Source: Auxenochlorella pyrenoidosa
Lineage: Eukaryota > Chlorophyta > Trebouxiophyceae > Chlorellales > Chlorellaceae
NCBI GenBank assembly: GCA_001430745.1
Contig: KQ482042.1
Coordinates: 1,247,656 to 1,311,655, forward strand
Length of the DNA stretch: 64,000 nucleotides
Direction: 5' to 3'
The notes under the pieces are model-generated. The model was not told the DNA's origin. It was given only the letters and a program-made list of their open reading frames with translations, and did not search any database. The translations under genes and the position numbers were made by a program. This document shows positions 1 through 12,379 of the stretch, in pieces (the first letter of the stretch is position 1; each line of letters begins with the position of its first letter).

Positions 1-518
1 GCGCATGACCGCCATGGTGGGCTGGGGTGCAACGACCGACTTCCGCGAGGACTGGACCTGGGACCAGGCGGCGGAGACGTACGCGCTGGACCCCGACATG
101 GCCGCCAGGCTGCGGTGAGGGCACGCGCCGCCGGCAGGGCTTGGAGGGTGGAACACAGCACGCCTGGCGTGTAGGCGTGCCCCCCAGGGGAAGCCCGCTT
201 GGGGCAGGGCTGCGAGTGCAGTGCATCCGGCTGCAGCTGCAGCAAGGCAGGGCCTCGGCGTGTGGGGGGAAAGGTCAGATGCGGCTGCATGCAGGCGGGG
301 TGCTGCCACCCGCATGGATGGCCTCCCCCCTCCCACCCCTGCTGCCCTGGCTGCCTCCCCGCTGCAGCAAGGCCAACCCCCAGGCCTTTGGCAACGTGCT
401 GCGGCGCATGCTGGAGGCGGCGGGGCGCGGCATGTGGAACGCCGACCCTTCCACCCTGGAGAAGCTGCAGCAGATGTATGCCGAGATGGACGACGAGCTG
501 GAGGGCATCCAGCGCTGA
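1..518 (+). CDS. CHLH: Magnesium chelatase subunit H, 3' end
   Basis: This is the last part of the large porphyrin-binding subunit of Mg-chelatase, which inserts Mg2+ into protoporphyrin IX in the plastid at the entry to chlorophyll synthesis. Two exons are visible: up to 114, then an intron 115-367 (GTGAGG...GCTGCAG), then 368-518 with TGA at 516-518. The joined end contains MVGWGATTDFR, a KANPQAFGNVLRRMLEA block and GRGMW, and finishes in DDELEGIQR. This matches the ChlH family ending, where a NPN-F-R-x2-x-LLE-x-x-GRGYW block is followed by a short acidic helix ending in EG(I/V). Everything upstream is outside the window. Distant CobN-type relatives share this region, so the assignment rests on the C-terminal block only. 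Green algae can carry a second CHLH paralogue, and I cannot tell which copy this is. Confidence 0.8.
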
Positions 519-1047
519 AATTCGCACTCCGTCACCCCCCTCCCCCGCTAGCATGTTTCCATTAATTCCTATTGACACCTGTACATTTGATTTCATGTCC
601 CCCTGTGTTACCAGCCAGTGAGTGGTGCGGGTTGAGATGGCCTCACAAGCCCGGGTTGGCCACAATGTTGCCACTTTTTTGAGGATGAATGCAGAGTGCA
701 AGCTTGGGGGCTGACCTTAAGGGAGGAGCCAAACTGTAGCGCAAGGGCGACAGTTATGTACGAGAGCCCAAGACGGAGCCAAAGGTGCGGAGAGAATCCC
801 GGTCAGGGTAAGATGAAAGGGATTTGTACCGTCTGCTGTCAGGGGAAGAGGCAGGTGAGGACATCCAAAGCAAGTTGCGCAAGCACTGAGCCCAACTGGC
901 TGCTGCAACCGGTCGATACGCAGATCCAGGTGCGCATGCAGTTGCAGGAAGTTGGCGCCAGGGGCGGCATCCGGCAAGTGGTCGGGTCCACCGTCAGGAG
1001 ACCCGGCCGACACGCGGCGGGGGGGCCGGCAGGGCGAGATCAGGCGC
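519..1047. other. Convergent 3' intergenic region
   Basis: This stretch lies between the stop of CHLH (+) and the stop of the SPPPP-rod protein (-), so it should hold two 3' UTRs. I see no TGTAA polyadenylation signal on either strand close to the stops and no convincing gene. Confidence 0.6.
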
Positions 1048-4000
1048 TCAGGCGCAGAGCGTGTCGAGGCCGCTCCGCACGGTCCTGCCGCTGCAGCAGG
1101 CGGTGCCCAGGCCGCAGGCGTCGTTCCGCGGGTCCCCGCACTTGGCGCCGCTGGGCAGGCAGCTGCAGAACCTGCACAAGGTGCCGGCACCGGGCAGCAT
1201 TGGGGGCAGAGAGGAGGAGCGGGGCCGAGGCGGCACATGCATGCAGTCGGCCCAGCGGGGCTGTGGAGGGCGCCCTTGCCGCCCACGGGAAGTGCACAAC
1301 GCCAGCCGGTGCAGTCGTGGCAGGCATGGGATCCGTCAATGGCCTGCATGCCACGCAGCCCTGGCGCCGGCTGGCTCACCACGTGTTAGTGTTTTTGTCC
1401 TGCAGCGGCGCCACCCCGCCAAACTGGTCCACGCAGCAGGTGAAGAACCCGCAGGGGTTGGAGGCACCGGTGCCGCAGGGCACGCCAGCTGGCAGGCAGG
1501 AGCAGAAGCGGCGCGTGCCGCCAAACTCCTGCGGGAAGGCGCTCTTGCTGCAGCAGGCCAGTTCTGGGAAGCTCAGGGTCTGGCACTTGGACAGGCTGCC
1601 GGCGGCGTCGCACACCTGCCCGTTAGCCTTGCACCTGCGCGCGGCAGGGTGGCACATGGAGGGCAGTCGGCAGCGGGGCTGGGTGCCGCATACTGAGACG
1701 GTGGCAGCTGCAGAGGTTCTCTGCACATGCGATCGCGGCGGGCCCGCTGCCTCCAAGCTCACCCTCTGCCAACATGCCGTCCCGCCCACCAAAACCAGCC
1801 ACCGCGCATGCGGGCTCGCACTCACGGGCAGGTGCCATCCACGGAAAAGTCAAAGCCAGCGCCGTTGTTGTTGTTGGTCAGCTCTGCACTCGTGCCGGCG
1901 GCGTTGCTGATGCTGGCCTTGATGGCAAAGGTTTTGCAGTTGCAGAAGGCGCTGCCGATGTCTCCATCGTTGTCACCGCCAAAGAGGAGGGGCTGGAGAC
2001 AGGGCATGAACAGCGAGAAGGAGCGCATGGGCTGGGCTGCTGCAAGGAGGGCGGGACCAGTTGACAGCCGCAGAGTGGCAACCTACACATCGAGCGCGGC
2101 GGGCGGAGCGGAGCAGCCAGGCACCCAGGCACACTCACCAGGCTGCCAGACTTGCTGTAGCGGAAAAGTGTCCCCGAAATCGAGCACTCGACGGTGACGT
2201 TGTATGTAAGGGCTGCAGGCGGGCGGACAGGCAGGCAGGCAGGGGGCCAAGCGAGAAGATGCAAGCTCAGCCTTCCAAGAAGCTCTTCCCGGACCGCATG
2301 TGCTGGGCTTGCGACGTGGCAGCTAGCTCTGACTGAGTGCAGATGCCAACGCCACAATGCCCCTCGTGCGGCAGCCGACGCGCACGCCTACCTATGCTTG
2401 CAGTGGTGCCTGTGTCTGGGGTCTGGATTTCGAAAATTCTCTCCTGGGGGAGCGTGCCAATAAAGGTGGCCGCCCTGCGAATCACGGTGGGCGTGGCTGC
2501 AGGCAGGGAGGGGCCAGGGAGGGGTGGGCGGCGGGGGAGGCCGCAGGGTCCTGCAGGCCTGACACCAAGTCTGTCCCAGGGGCCACGCATGGCGGCCACA
2601 CTTGGCCACCGTCCGCTTCCTCACAAGGCACACAGGCAATTGGCGATGCAGCGGCGGCAGCAGGCAGCGGCGCTGGCTAGCGTGCACCACGTGCAGCCCA
2701 CCTGGCTTGGTGGCGCAGACCGACACGCCTGCAGCCAGCGTCTCGATGCAGGACAGCCCGACCCCGGAGCAGCATGAGCCCTGGGTGCCAGAAGCCCCTG
2801 TGCACACATCGTTCTTGTTTCCACACCTGCACAGGGTGGGTGGGTGGGTGGGTGGGGCTGTCGGTGGGCTGCTCCGGAGGATGGATCCATGCCACCAGGG
2901 ATGCAGTAGAGCATCGCTGGTGGCACATGGAGCCTTCAAGTAGGCGGGGAACTCTCGGTTGGTGCTCAGCAAACAACTAAAACATGACTCATTCAGAATT
3001 ATAATAATCCCCTAATTAGGGATTTGCCAGAGGACTCACGGAGGGGGTGGCGGAGGTGGTGAGGGCCTGGGAGGCGGCGGCGAAGGGCTAGGGGGTGGGG
3101 GAGAGGGGCTTGGAGGTGGAGGAGAAGGGCTGGGAGGTGGAGGAGAAGGCGAGGGCGGTGGCGGGGAAGGGCTGGGCGGTGGCGGGGAAGGGCTTGGTGG
3201 CGGCGGTGATGGCCTTGGCGGCGGGGGCGGCGACGGGCGGGGCGGGGAAGGCGGCGACGGCCTTGGTGGCCGGGGCGGCGACGGGCGTGGCGGGGGAGGG
3301 CGCCTGCATGCACAGAAGGGACAGCAGTTTGTTGAGGACCCAGCCGGTCTCACAGTAGGCGGTGCATGCGCGCGCCACGTGAGACATGGTCTGGCCCTCC
3401 TGCCGCATCACCTGGGAGGCGGGGGCCGAGGGGAGGGCGGCGCCAGCAGCACAGGTTCGGGCAATCGCTCCAAAGCCCAGGCTGTGAGGTAGCCCTGCTG
3501 GTTTGGGTAGCTTGCTGGGGCTGGGTTGGGGCAGGAGACAGCGGCGCCACCGCTGCGCGTGACGTTCAGGGCGCCCAGGAAGCGGTCCGGGCAGTTGGCG
3601 CGCGAGCGGACCTGCCAGGGACAGGGCGCCGAACTCAGGCAGGCGGCTAAGAAACATGGCGAAAAAAAGCGGGTAGACATGCTGGCCAGCTCGCCCAGGT
3701 CACTGTCATGGCTTTCCCGCCACTGCCAACCATGCCCGCACGCCTGATGTGATGCGGGGGCGGGCGCATTTAGGCGCCACGCAGTTCCGGCTCACGATGG
3801 ATCTGAAGCGGAACAGGGTGCCCGATGGGTTGGCAGGCTGCAGAACCCAAGTGTCCTTGGCGGCCCTCAGAGCCAGGCTGTCATCCGAACAGGCCCCGGC
3901 GGCCGACAGGAAGTTGTTGCACCGCCCCTCACGCGCCACCAGCTGCAGGGTTGGGTTGGGTGGGGAGGTCGGCAGCGGTGTGGAGGGTCAGGCTCACACG

Positions 4001-4989
4001 CGTGCAGGGAGATGCCGTGCGGTCGCCCCCGTTTCTTCCCTTCTTCCTGCAAGCGCGCATGGCAAGCACAACCGCTGGTTAGGGTGCACACTCGCGCCGG
4101 ATGTGGACAATCGCAGGAGGGTCTGCGCAGCGACACTCACAGAGAGGGTGACCTGCTGGTTGACCAGGTTCAGGTTTGGGCCGGCAGGGAGGGCGGGCGC
4201 GATGCGCCAGATGTTGGGACCGCTGAGCGCAGGCTGCAGGTCGAGCTTGGCGGTGCTGCATCAAGGTCAGCTTTGAAAGGAGGCTCAGAGTATGCAGGCA
4301 ATATATCTGTGCGCAGCCAGCCAGCAGCCTGACGGCGTGCAAGCTGCCGATGCACGCCAGCAGCATGCACGCGCAGGCGTTGAGCTGGGCCGCCTGTGAG
4401 GGTGGAACGCACTGAGGGGTGACAGGCAGCCCAGCAGGGCGGGCAGGTGTGCAGGCTGGCCTCACCCGCACAGCGGTCCTCGCAGGTACCCTGCGCAGCA
4501 AGGAAGCACTCGCAGGCTGTCTTGAGATGGTGCAGCTTCAGCGTGCCAGTCCGAGTTTGGGGGCACCGGGGGGGAGAGGTAGCAGGGCGGACGGCATGAG
4601 GGGCAAAAGGCAGGCCAGCTGGCACAGGGGGGGCAGGCCGCTCACCACGCGAGGCGCATGTGTTCCGCCCAACCAGGCGTAGCCGGTACCGCCCCGCCTT
4701 GACTGGGCTTGCGGCGCTCCGCACGTCGCCAACGGCACCTGCGCAAGCGGGCACCGCAAGCGCAGCATGAGCTCCTCGAGGCGTGTGAGCGTGTCGAAGA
4801 GCCAGGGCTGCATGCAACATGCAGCTGCACAAGGTCGCATCACCAGCTGAAGCCACAAGCCCCGCGTCGGCATGGCTGATGTTGTGCCACGAGCCGGCTG
4901 TGCTGCTGGCCAGGTCACGCTGAGGTCAGCTCACCTACCAGCACGGCCACTGCCAGCCAGACAGCGTACCGCATCAACAACAGTCGCAT
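1048..4989 (-). CDS. Secreted Cys-rich protein with an SPPPP (hydroxyproline-type) rod
   Basis: This looks like an extracellular wall or matrix glycoprotein of the hydroxyproline-rich class. ATG at 4989 opens a signal peptide (MRLLLMRYAVWLAVAVLVG, exon 4935-4989). The next exons carry a N-terminal extracellular part, including TLFRFRSIVSRNC near 3.8 kb and a NVT glycosylation site near 3.57 kb. The exon at 3040-3303 encodes about 88 residues of SPPPPSP repeats, with a strong GTGAGT donor after it. The C-terminal exons are rich in cysteine: a CCSGVGLSC module near 2.77 kb, an FCNC segment near 1.95 kb, a long CxC/CC module at about 1.43-1.63 kb, and a last exon ending in SGLDTLCA with TGA at 1048-1050. 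The phase from the exon before the rod into the rod does not resolve cleanly by eye. Pherophorins have the same rod-between-domains plan, but I do not see a clear pherophorin signature. Confidence 0.65.
3040..3303 (-). repeat. SPPPP-encoding minisatellite-like exon
   Basis: On the coding strand this exon is a string of S-P-S-P-P-P-P units, with R-P-S-P-P variants towards the N-terminal side. The DNA is purine-biased on the plus strand (GGTGGCGGxG units). Serine and the prolines are spelled with mixed codons, so the repeat is kept at protein level rather than being a fresh DNA expansion. Proteins of this type are O-glycosylated on hydroxyproline in green algae. Confidence 0.8.
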
Positions 4990-6367
4990 GTGATGCACTG
5001 CTCTGATGTCACCGCAGCCTGGCAGGCGCAGGGAAAGAAGGGCAGCATGGGCCAAGCTTCTTTAGATGGGCAGCATGGGCCAAGCTTCTTTAGATGAGCA
5101 TGTGCCGCCCACTGCCTGTAGCAGCAGCCTGCAAGCTGCGCCGCCTGCCACACGCCGCCATAGGACCAGCATACTCGGGCGAGCTGTCTGCAGCCCGAAT
5201 GAGCATGCACAACTGCGGCAAGCGTCACAAATACTCGTGCTCTGCAGAGCGCTCTGCAGACAGGCGGCCTTTTTGCGGGGACTGCGCAACACTTGTAGTG
5301 AGCGATTCACCTTGAGCTCTGGGGGCCTGATGTACGCAGGAATGGTCCAGGGGACCCTGTTAATCGACTACGAATGCGCTGCAGCGGCAGGCAGGTGCGG
5401 CACCACCGCACCTTCAAGGGACCGGGCCTGCAGGCTTGGCTCGCTTTGTCCAGGCGCGTTCTGTACTGAGATTATTGACTGTAGGCCCAGCGAGCGACTT
5501 TAGAGAGTGCTACGAGCTCGCAGCAGCCCTGAGGTCGCAACTGCCCTGCAGGTGGACTGTGGCCATCCTGTGGCCCGCAACCGCTCCTGTGTCACCCACC
5601 CACCCTTCCATCCACCCCCATGGCTTCCAGCTTCCATGCCAGGTCTTGGAAGGGGTTGCAACCCCTTGAATTCCCTCTACTCTACTGGACTCAAGCGTGC
5701 TCGGCAGGGAAGTATGCACAAGTGGTCAGCCACCGCTCAGTGCGCGTCTCGCCAGCATGCGCTTGCATGGCACCGGTGCCGCCGCCTGCTGCCTGCCACC
5801 CATGCACGTGTGCATGCTGCTGGTGACAGGTTTGCAGCAGACTTGGTGGCACACCATTTTTGCACATGGTGTGAGCGCTTGAGTGCCCCTGGCACACATG
5901 CTTGGGCACTGGGTGGAAGGCCTCACGCAGTACTGCCTGCTCAGTACCACATGCCAAGCCAGCTTCGCCCTGCTCCTGGTGCGCAGGGTGCCACCGTGTT
6001 CACCCATGAGTCCTTGTTGCTGCCGCATGACTGGTACTACGGGAGACCAAGCTTGAATTGTCTGTGCTACCAAAGAACTGCCACGCGCGCCGTGCAGGAG
6101 ACAGCTGGAGGCGCGGCGGGACGCAGGCAGGGAGAGGCGCGATGTGCAGTGGCAGAGGGCACATGGGCTATTGAACATGAATACGCGTAGGATGCCGAGA
6201 GCGATGGACGATGAACTTGAACAAATGAAAGGTGCATGCCAAACAGAGGTGCAATGGGCAACCGAATTGGAACAAGTGACGACCGCTGGCAGGAGGAGGA
6301 AGGAGGAATGGCAGCAGGCAGGGCGTGCCTCCACCCACAACGCATGCGCGGCCTTGGTGCTGCGCCC
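4990..6367. other. Gene-poor interval upstream of the SPPPP protein
   Basis: This 1.4 kb separates the start of the SPPPP-rod gene from the stop of the P450 gene (both minus). It holds the promoter of the former and the 3' UTR of the latter. Open frames exist on both strands but have no recognisable motif or splice structure. A perfect 28-bp tandem duplication sits at 5040-5095. Confidence 0.5.
5040..5095. repeat. Perfect 2 x 28 bp tandem duplication
   Basis: Two identical, adjacent 28-bp units (5040-5067 and 5068-5095), each beginning GGGCAGCATGG and ending TTCTTTAGAT, lie about 50-105 bp upstream of the minus-strand start codon at 4989. The lack of any difference suggests a recent slip duplication. 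It falls in the likely 5' UTR or core promoter. Confidence 0.9.
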
Positions 6368-9300
6368 TCAGCGCGCCTCCAGGCGCAGGTGCATGCCCTC
6401 TGCGCACTGCAGCGTCAGCTTCATCGTCTCAGCCGCCCGCACGTCCTCGCGGCTGCCCATGCGGGGGGCCACCGACACGCGGAAGCGCCCCAGGATGGCG
6501 GCCAGCGCTGCAGTGGAGGGGGGGGGGGGGGCGGCTGAGGCTGGCTGGGCGGGCCGGCGCCGGCGGAGCAGCAGCAGGGGGGATCCCCAGCAGAGCTGGC
6601 GGGAATGCGCCGCTGCCATGGGGCGCCAGTGGCTTGCTGCTCTGCAGACCACACCCAAACCAAACTCGGACCCACCTGTTCGGGCCTCCATGAGCGCCAA
6701 GTTCTGCCCCACGCAGTCGCGGGGGCCTGCAGCGCAGGGCAGAGGCAGTGCTGAGCGTGGTTCAAGTGATGGGCTGGCGCTGACGCAGGAGTGTTCTGTG
6801 CTGTGCTGTGGGTGCTGTGCTGTTCTGTGATGTGTGTGAGACAGAACTCATGCAGCTGCTGAGGGGCCGCAACCCATCGTGAAGCCGCCGTCTCCGGAGT
6901 CTCACCATCAGAGAAGGGCAGGAAGGTCTTGGCAGGGTTGCTGGCGTGGCCCGTGGGGGTGGGAGCAGGGCCAAGGCCGGCGTCGGCGCCGCCCGCACCC
7001 TCCTGCTTGCCAGCCTCTGTGGGCGTTGCCTCCCAGCGCTCTGGCCAGAACTCCTGCGGCGGCAATGAAACAGGCGTGGGGTGGGCGGGCCCTGCAGCTC
7101 CCCCACCCGGCCAGGGCGCGTGTGCAGCACCTGGCAGCACCTGTTCGCCCTACCGCCCCCGGCTCACCTCTGCCCGTTCCCAGTTGTGCTGCGAGGTGAG
7201 CGGCGCGATCAGCGGCACCCACAGCAGGGTGCCCTTTGAGAGGCGGTGCCCACCCAGCACAATGTCCCGGTTGGCCTTCCTGCAGGCCCAGGGGTTTAGG
7301 GGGGCGACTGCCATGTTAGCGAGCACAGGTGGCGCCCATACCGGCCCTTCCTGCGCGGCCCGCCAACCTGGAGCGACATTAGGCAGCACTGTCATCGCGG
7401 CAGCCCGGGACCCTGCAGGCCCTAACCCATCCCCGGCCTGGCACACGCACCGGACCGACCCATTGGCTGCCACGGGGTGCAGGCGCATCGCCTCCTTGAG
7501 CACGCAGTTCAGGTAGGTGAGCTGCGCCAGGTCGGAGAACTGCAGGGGGCGCGCCCCCGGGCCCAGCAGCCCCGCCGCCGACAGCTCCGCCTCGATGCGC
7601 CGCTGGACCGCCAGGCTGGAGGCCACCTCGTACAGGGTCCAGGCCAGGGTGTGGGAGGTGGTCTCAAAGCTGCGGGCAGGGGGCGGGGCGGCAGGGGGGA
7701 GCGGTGGGGTGGGGGTGGGGTGGGGTGGGGGGTTGGGGGGAGCGGTCCTGGTGGAAGCAAGGGGGGGCTGGTGGCTGCGGGTGCAGCCACCAGACAGCCA
7801 ACCACCTTGGTGGTGCTGGGTCTAGGTGAGTGCATTCTAAGGCACTTGGGGAGGGCTGCAACACGCCCGCTAGGCCGCAGGTGCCGGCGGGGGGCGACCT
7901 GGCGCGCGCGCCACGCGGCCCAGCGCGCGGCCCGGCTCACCCTCCCACCAGGTAGACCGCCACGTTGGCGCGCAGCACCTCGTCGTTGGCCGGCAGGCGC
8001 GCCAGGCAGACGCGCAGGCCCGTATCGCCCGCCGCCTCTGCCGCCGCCAGGTCTGTGGCTCTCACCGAGGCCATCAGCACATCCCACCACTTCCAGCACA
8101 CCTGCGCACCGGGGGCAGCGCCGCCGGCCCTTGCTGCTGCTTCAAAAACGGGTGTGCCCCAGAGTGGCCAGCACGCTCTGCCCGGCCTGCTCAACAACGC
8201 TCAGAACAGCCAGAAGGCAGCCCAGGCGCAGCGGGGCCGCTTCCATGGCGCAGCCCACCCCCCCACCGCGGCACCCGCGCACCTTGACGCGCTCGTTGAA
8301 GGTGCGGGCCGTCTCCAGCCAGGGCATCAGCTGGTGTAACAGCTTGCGGGTGGGGTCGGTGCCGCGCAGCGTGAACTCGGCCAGCACCGGCGGCAGAACC
8401 TGCCGGGCAGGGGCGGCAGCGGCGGGCAGGGCGAGCTGAGGCGGGCAGGAGGTAGGGTGGTCCAAGCTGCCGCCTGCTGCAGCTGTGCCACCTGTTGGCC
8501 AAGCGAGGCGCGCACATCATGCAGGCCATCCCTGCCAAAGAAACTGGGGTAGCAGACGGGCACGAGGTGAACCGCAGACCCAGTGCCCCGCCCTGCAGCC
8601 TGGCAGCCCCACCTCGAACAGCTCGCACTCGCCAAACTTGCGGGCCTTGAAGTCGTACCTGCGGGGTAGCCAGGGGGGGGCGGCTCGGTGGGCGCCCAGC
8701 AGGGGGCGTGGGTGGGCACGCTGTGCGGCACGGCCAGGACCAGGACAGCCTCAGCGCACAGCAGCACCCGATTCGCGTGGCCCGCACAGCTCACTCAGCA
8801 CAGCACAGCACAGCGCAGCCTTTGCACGGGGCCAGACCCACAGAGCAGCACCACCACGGGCCCGCGCCCACGCGTAGCCTGCGCCCACCCGTAGCCCGTC
8901 TGCCCGATGACGTCCAGCAGGAGGCGCATGGCCACGTCGGTCATGTCAAACTCGCTCTGCCCCTCTGCCAGCCGGGCGGCCAGGTAGTCGCACACCTCGT
9001 TGGCCACCCCCGTGACCACGGGGAAGGCGCGCCGGATGTTCTCCAGCGAAAAGGCGGGGGCTGTGGCCTTGCGCACCTGAGGCGCACCAAGGGGGGCGGG
9101 GGAGCGAGCGGCGAGGGGAGCTCAGCGTGCTGTGAAGAGCTCCTGGAGGAAAACTGGCCAGGCCTCTGGCATCGTCGTTCGTCCGGCGCGCACGCCGGCA
9201 GACAGCGAGGCTGCAGCGCGGCGCCAGAAGCAGGCCGACCGCAGACTCAAAGCCTCTCCGCAGCAGGCTGCCCCTCCTCCCGCTCCGGTTTCGGCCCACC

Positions 9301-10339
9301 ATTCTCCACTCCTCGGGATCGGGCGTGCTGAAGAAGGAGGGGTGCGCCGTGGGACCAAACAGCTGCAGAGCAAGGAGAGGACAGGTTCAAGGGGGTGCTG
9401 GGCAGCTGGGCCTCCGCATCACGCCAATATCTCACGGTGGTGGGGGTGTGGGGTGGGGTGTGGGGTGGGGTGGGGTGGGGGCTGAGCTTCCGGCCTGCTG
9501 TCTGCACATACTGCTCTGCGCACCACGTACTCGGGTTGAGGGCCGACCCCCACCCACCTCGTCCACGCTGCTGTACACCTCGGGCGCCTTGGGGAAGTCG
9601 CCCTTGCGGCTGACCACCACCTGGATCAGTGTGGGGTCAGACAGCACCACAACCCTGCAGGGGCGAGGCAGAATAAGATGGGGGCCTGCTCAGCCCCCAC
9701 AGCCGGCAGCGCAGAGACAAACAGATTGGCTCAGCCTGAATGAGTGCAGCAAGCGTGGCAGGCAGCACGCGCCGCCTGCAGCAGAGCACACCCGCGCACC
9801 GCTGGTGCAGCAGGCGCAGGCGCCACATGCCGCCGGCGCCAAAGCGCTGGGTGTTGGCCTGGAAGAACCGGTGGACATTTTGGACGTTGACCTGCGGAGC
9901 AGGGAGACGGCGCAGGCACACCCGGTTGTGCTGGAGGTCCAGGCAGGCTGCAAGCACCACAAGGGCTATCGGCATCTGTAGCGCACGCCCGGGAGGGGCA
10001 CATAACGGCGCGTTAGGCGTTGACGAGGCGGCGGTGAAACCTCTGAGAGCAGCACCATCGCCGTGCTGGATTGCTCAATCATTCCTAAAGTGTGCATGCG
10101 CCGTGCACGGACAGGCCACAAGCCCCTGAGGTGCTCGCCTCCTTGAGGTGGCCCAGTAGCAAGCTTCCTGCTGGCGGCCCTGGCAGCTTCGCCCAATCGT
10201 CTTTGTAGAGGCTCAAAAGCCACAGGAGAGGAAGGAGGACCGCTGCAAGGGCCGCAAGCCCGCCCGGCAGGGTAAGCGCCGGCTGCAGGGCTTGCAGCGC
10301 CCCAGACAGGGGCTCCGCAAAAGCGTGGGTGGTATTCAT
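6368..10339 (-). CDS. Cytochrome P450 monooxygenase
   Basis: This is a complete microsomal-type P450 with many short introns. ATG at 10337-10339 opens a hydrophobic anchor (LAALAAVLLPLLWLLSLY) followed by the proline hinge KLPGPP. Later exons give the I-helix GGFETTSHTLAW (oxygen activation), the K-helix KEAMRLHP (ExxR), FWPERWE (PERF-type) and the haem loop FLPFSDGPRDCVGQNLA, whose cysteine is the fifth iron ligand. An intron interrupts the haem loop between D and G. The last exon ends in LRLEAR with TGA at 6368-6370. An in-frame TTG codon upstream of the ATG is not a credible start. The glutamate in GFET and the PERW form resemble the CYP4/CYP97/CYP711-like clades, but I cannot assign a family or a substrate. 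Confidence 0.9.
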
Positions 10340-10589
10340 GGCATCTGCAGCTAGGCACAAACCAAGAGATTACACCCTGCAGGCCATCTGAGGTGGACAG
10401 GTCAGATCGCAGCATGCCTAACTCACACGCCTGCCCACATCCAGGATACAGAGCAATAGTCCGAGTGTTCGGTTCAGAGAAACAGAAAACAGTGTTTGTG
10501 AAAAGGAAGCGGGCCAAAGTGCAGCAGAGGTGACAGGTACAGACAACAATGAAGGCGTGGCTGGCTGACGGCAAGCGTCGAGGTGGGCA

Positions 10590-12074
10590 TCACTCAAAGC
10601 GGCGGGGCGGGCCGTCCCGCGCCACCACAAGTGTGTCGCCGCGCACATCCTGCGCCACGCGAATGCTGTCGTCCACATACACAGTGTCAAACCTGCACGA
10701 GCGGGGGCGGGTGGGTTGTGGAGATTGGTGAGCACACCCCCATTCCCAGAACAAGGGGCACTGAAGCGACCTCAAGCGGCGCGCAGGCAACCCTTCACGG
10801 CCCCTCCTCCGCCCGCATGCTTGCGCCCTGGCTCCCACCGCACCAGCCCTGGCCGAATGGCGGCAGCCGCAGGCGCCGCCCCTTGGGGAGCCTCAGCGTG
10901 GCTGCGCGGAACTTGAAGTCGGTGCGCTGCTCGCCAGCGGTGGAGATGGTTGAGTCCACGATGAAGGCGCCCTCCGGGGGGAAGGTGATGACGTTTTGCA
11001 GGGTGCCGCGCTTGACGTCAATCACCTGGAGGCGCGAGTGGGGAGCGAGGGGCCGCGGGCGACAGGGGCATTAGGTGGACACACTCAGGCCCCCCGGGAC
11101 TGAAGGACAGCTGCCTCCCTCGTTCAACCCAGCGCATGCAGGCAGGGCCCAGGCCCCCCCCCCCCCCCCCCCCTTCCCCCGGGAGCACACCTGGTACACA
11201 TCCCCAGCCTGCGTGCCAAACAGCCCCGCCCTCTCCAAAATGAACAGCGTCCTGCGAGGCCGGTGGGCTTCAGCGTGCAGTGCTGACGACAAACATTTTT
11301 CCTCCTCAACTGGCAGGCTGCCGTTACAGTGCGTGTATGCATGCCGGCACATACATGACTGCACAGCAACTCTCTCCTCTCTCCGGCCCCGGCGCCTCCA
11401 CCCGGGGCTCACTCCTTCTCTGTTGTCCACAGCAGCCGCCACGTGGCGCTGAGCTCATCCGCTCCTGTTGTGGTGCTGCCGCTGCCCAGCTCCCTCAGCT
11501 CCTCCACCGCCGCCATGATCTCTGCTCGCTGCTCCTCATTCCCAGTCAGGCCCCGCTCGCAGCCCTCGATGGCAGCCAGCAGGCGGGACACAGCGGCCTC
11601 CTCGCGGCTCAGCCGCCGCTGCCGCGGCTCCTCCTCCTGCTGCTGCTGCTGCTTCTTGCCGCCCAGCCCACGGAACAGGTTCTGCAGGAAAGCCCGGGGT
11701 GGCTGGGCAACGGTCGACCTGCATAAGATACAGGGCAAGAAGTCAATCACACACCGGGCAGGCCGTGGCGGAGCCAAACATTTTCGAGGCAGAACCGCCG
11801 CTGGTGTCGCTGGCGGCAGTGCTGCCCAGCCCTACACGAAAAGGTGCGCATGGCTCTCTATTGCAATCGTGCAATGATAACGGCATTCTTGAGCAGCGAG
11901 CATCGCTTGCAGGCCTCAAGATGGCCTCAACTGCCCGAGGGCTCTGCCTCGCTCCACTTGCCTGCTTGACCGCGCCTGCCGAGCTGCTGAGTGAAACACG
12001 CGTCGACCATCAAATCGCAAGTCGCTCATGCCGCCTGCAGGCGCGCTATGCAGGGAGCACGCTTGCTGCAACAT
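10590..12074 (-). CDS. Plastid lipid-associated protein / fibrillin
   Basis: Members of the PAP/fibrillin family bind lipids at plastoglobules and thylakoids and act in plastid lipid and stress metabolism. The exons are 11962-12074, 11413-11718, 11191-11251, 10844-11025 and 10590-10692, and sum to 254 codons plus stop. The core shows an N-terminal helical pair (SRLLAAIEGCERGL, then EQRAEIMAAVEELREL), the family signature WRLLWTTEKETLFIL, the central strand block IDVKRGTLQNVITFPPEG and the C-terminal strand block FDTVYVDDSIRVAQD. The first exon, with its Arg/Ser-rich plastid transit-like sequence, is the weak part. It needs either a GC donor (AG|GCAAGT at 11961) or a GT donor nine bases earlier; both keep frame. 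A short Q/E-rich linker follows it. Confidence 0.8.
11154..11173. repeat. Homopolymer C20 tract
   Basis: Twenty consecutive C residues on the plus strand lie inside an intron of the fibrillin gene, where the sense strand reads poly-G. The length is probably unreliable in the assembly and polymorphic between strains. Confidence 0.85.
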
Positions 12075-12259
12075 AGCTAAGGAATCCCCTTCCAGTGGCT
12101 AACAGACACAGAATCGATTTGGTTATGTCAGTGCGTCGATATAGGATACACGATGTGAGGAAACAAGCAATTTTGGCTGCCGTCACCGCTGGCGACACCT
12201 CAGCGGGTCGGCTTTGAAATTTGGTTTCAAGGCATGCCTTGACTCGTCTCTTTCCGCCC

Positions 12260-12264
12260 TTACA
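12260..12264 (-). terminator. TGTAA polyadenylation signal for the SDR gene
   Basis: TGTAA on the minus strand lies about 115 bases downstream of the SDR stop at 12380. TGTAA is the usual poly(A) signal of chlorophyte algae. It also limits how far upstream the fibrillin transcript can begin. Confidence 0.45.
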
Positions 12265-12379
12265 CACAACTAGGGTTCACATTCATCGTAAGAAGCAAAG
12301 CAGACTCGCTATTCAAACATCTGCATGCTGCGGGGCATCCAGCCGACCTTTGGGCAGCCTCCCCTCAGGCTGATTGCAG

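Noticed and set aside
3088..3657. Ala/Thr/Pro-rich frame through the SPPPP exon
   Set aside because: The same DNA in the neighbouring frame gives perfect SPPPP units with a consensus GTGAGT donor, so that frame is preferred.
7477..8439. 320-codon open frame on the plus strand
   Set aside because: It overlaps P450 exons in antisense and has Arg/Ala/Pro composition without motifs.
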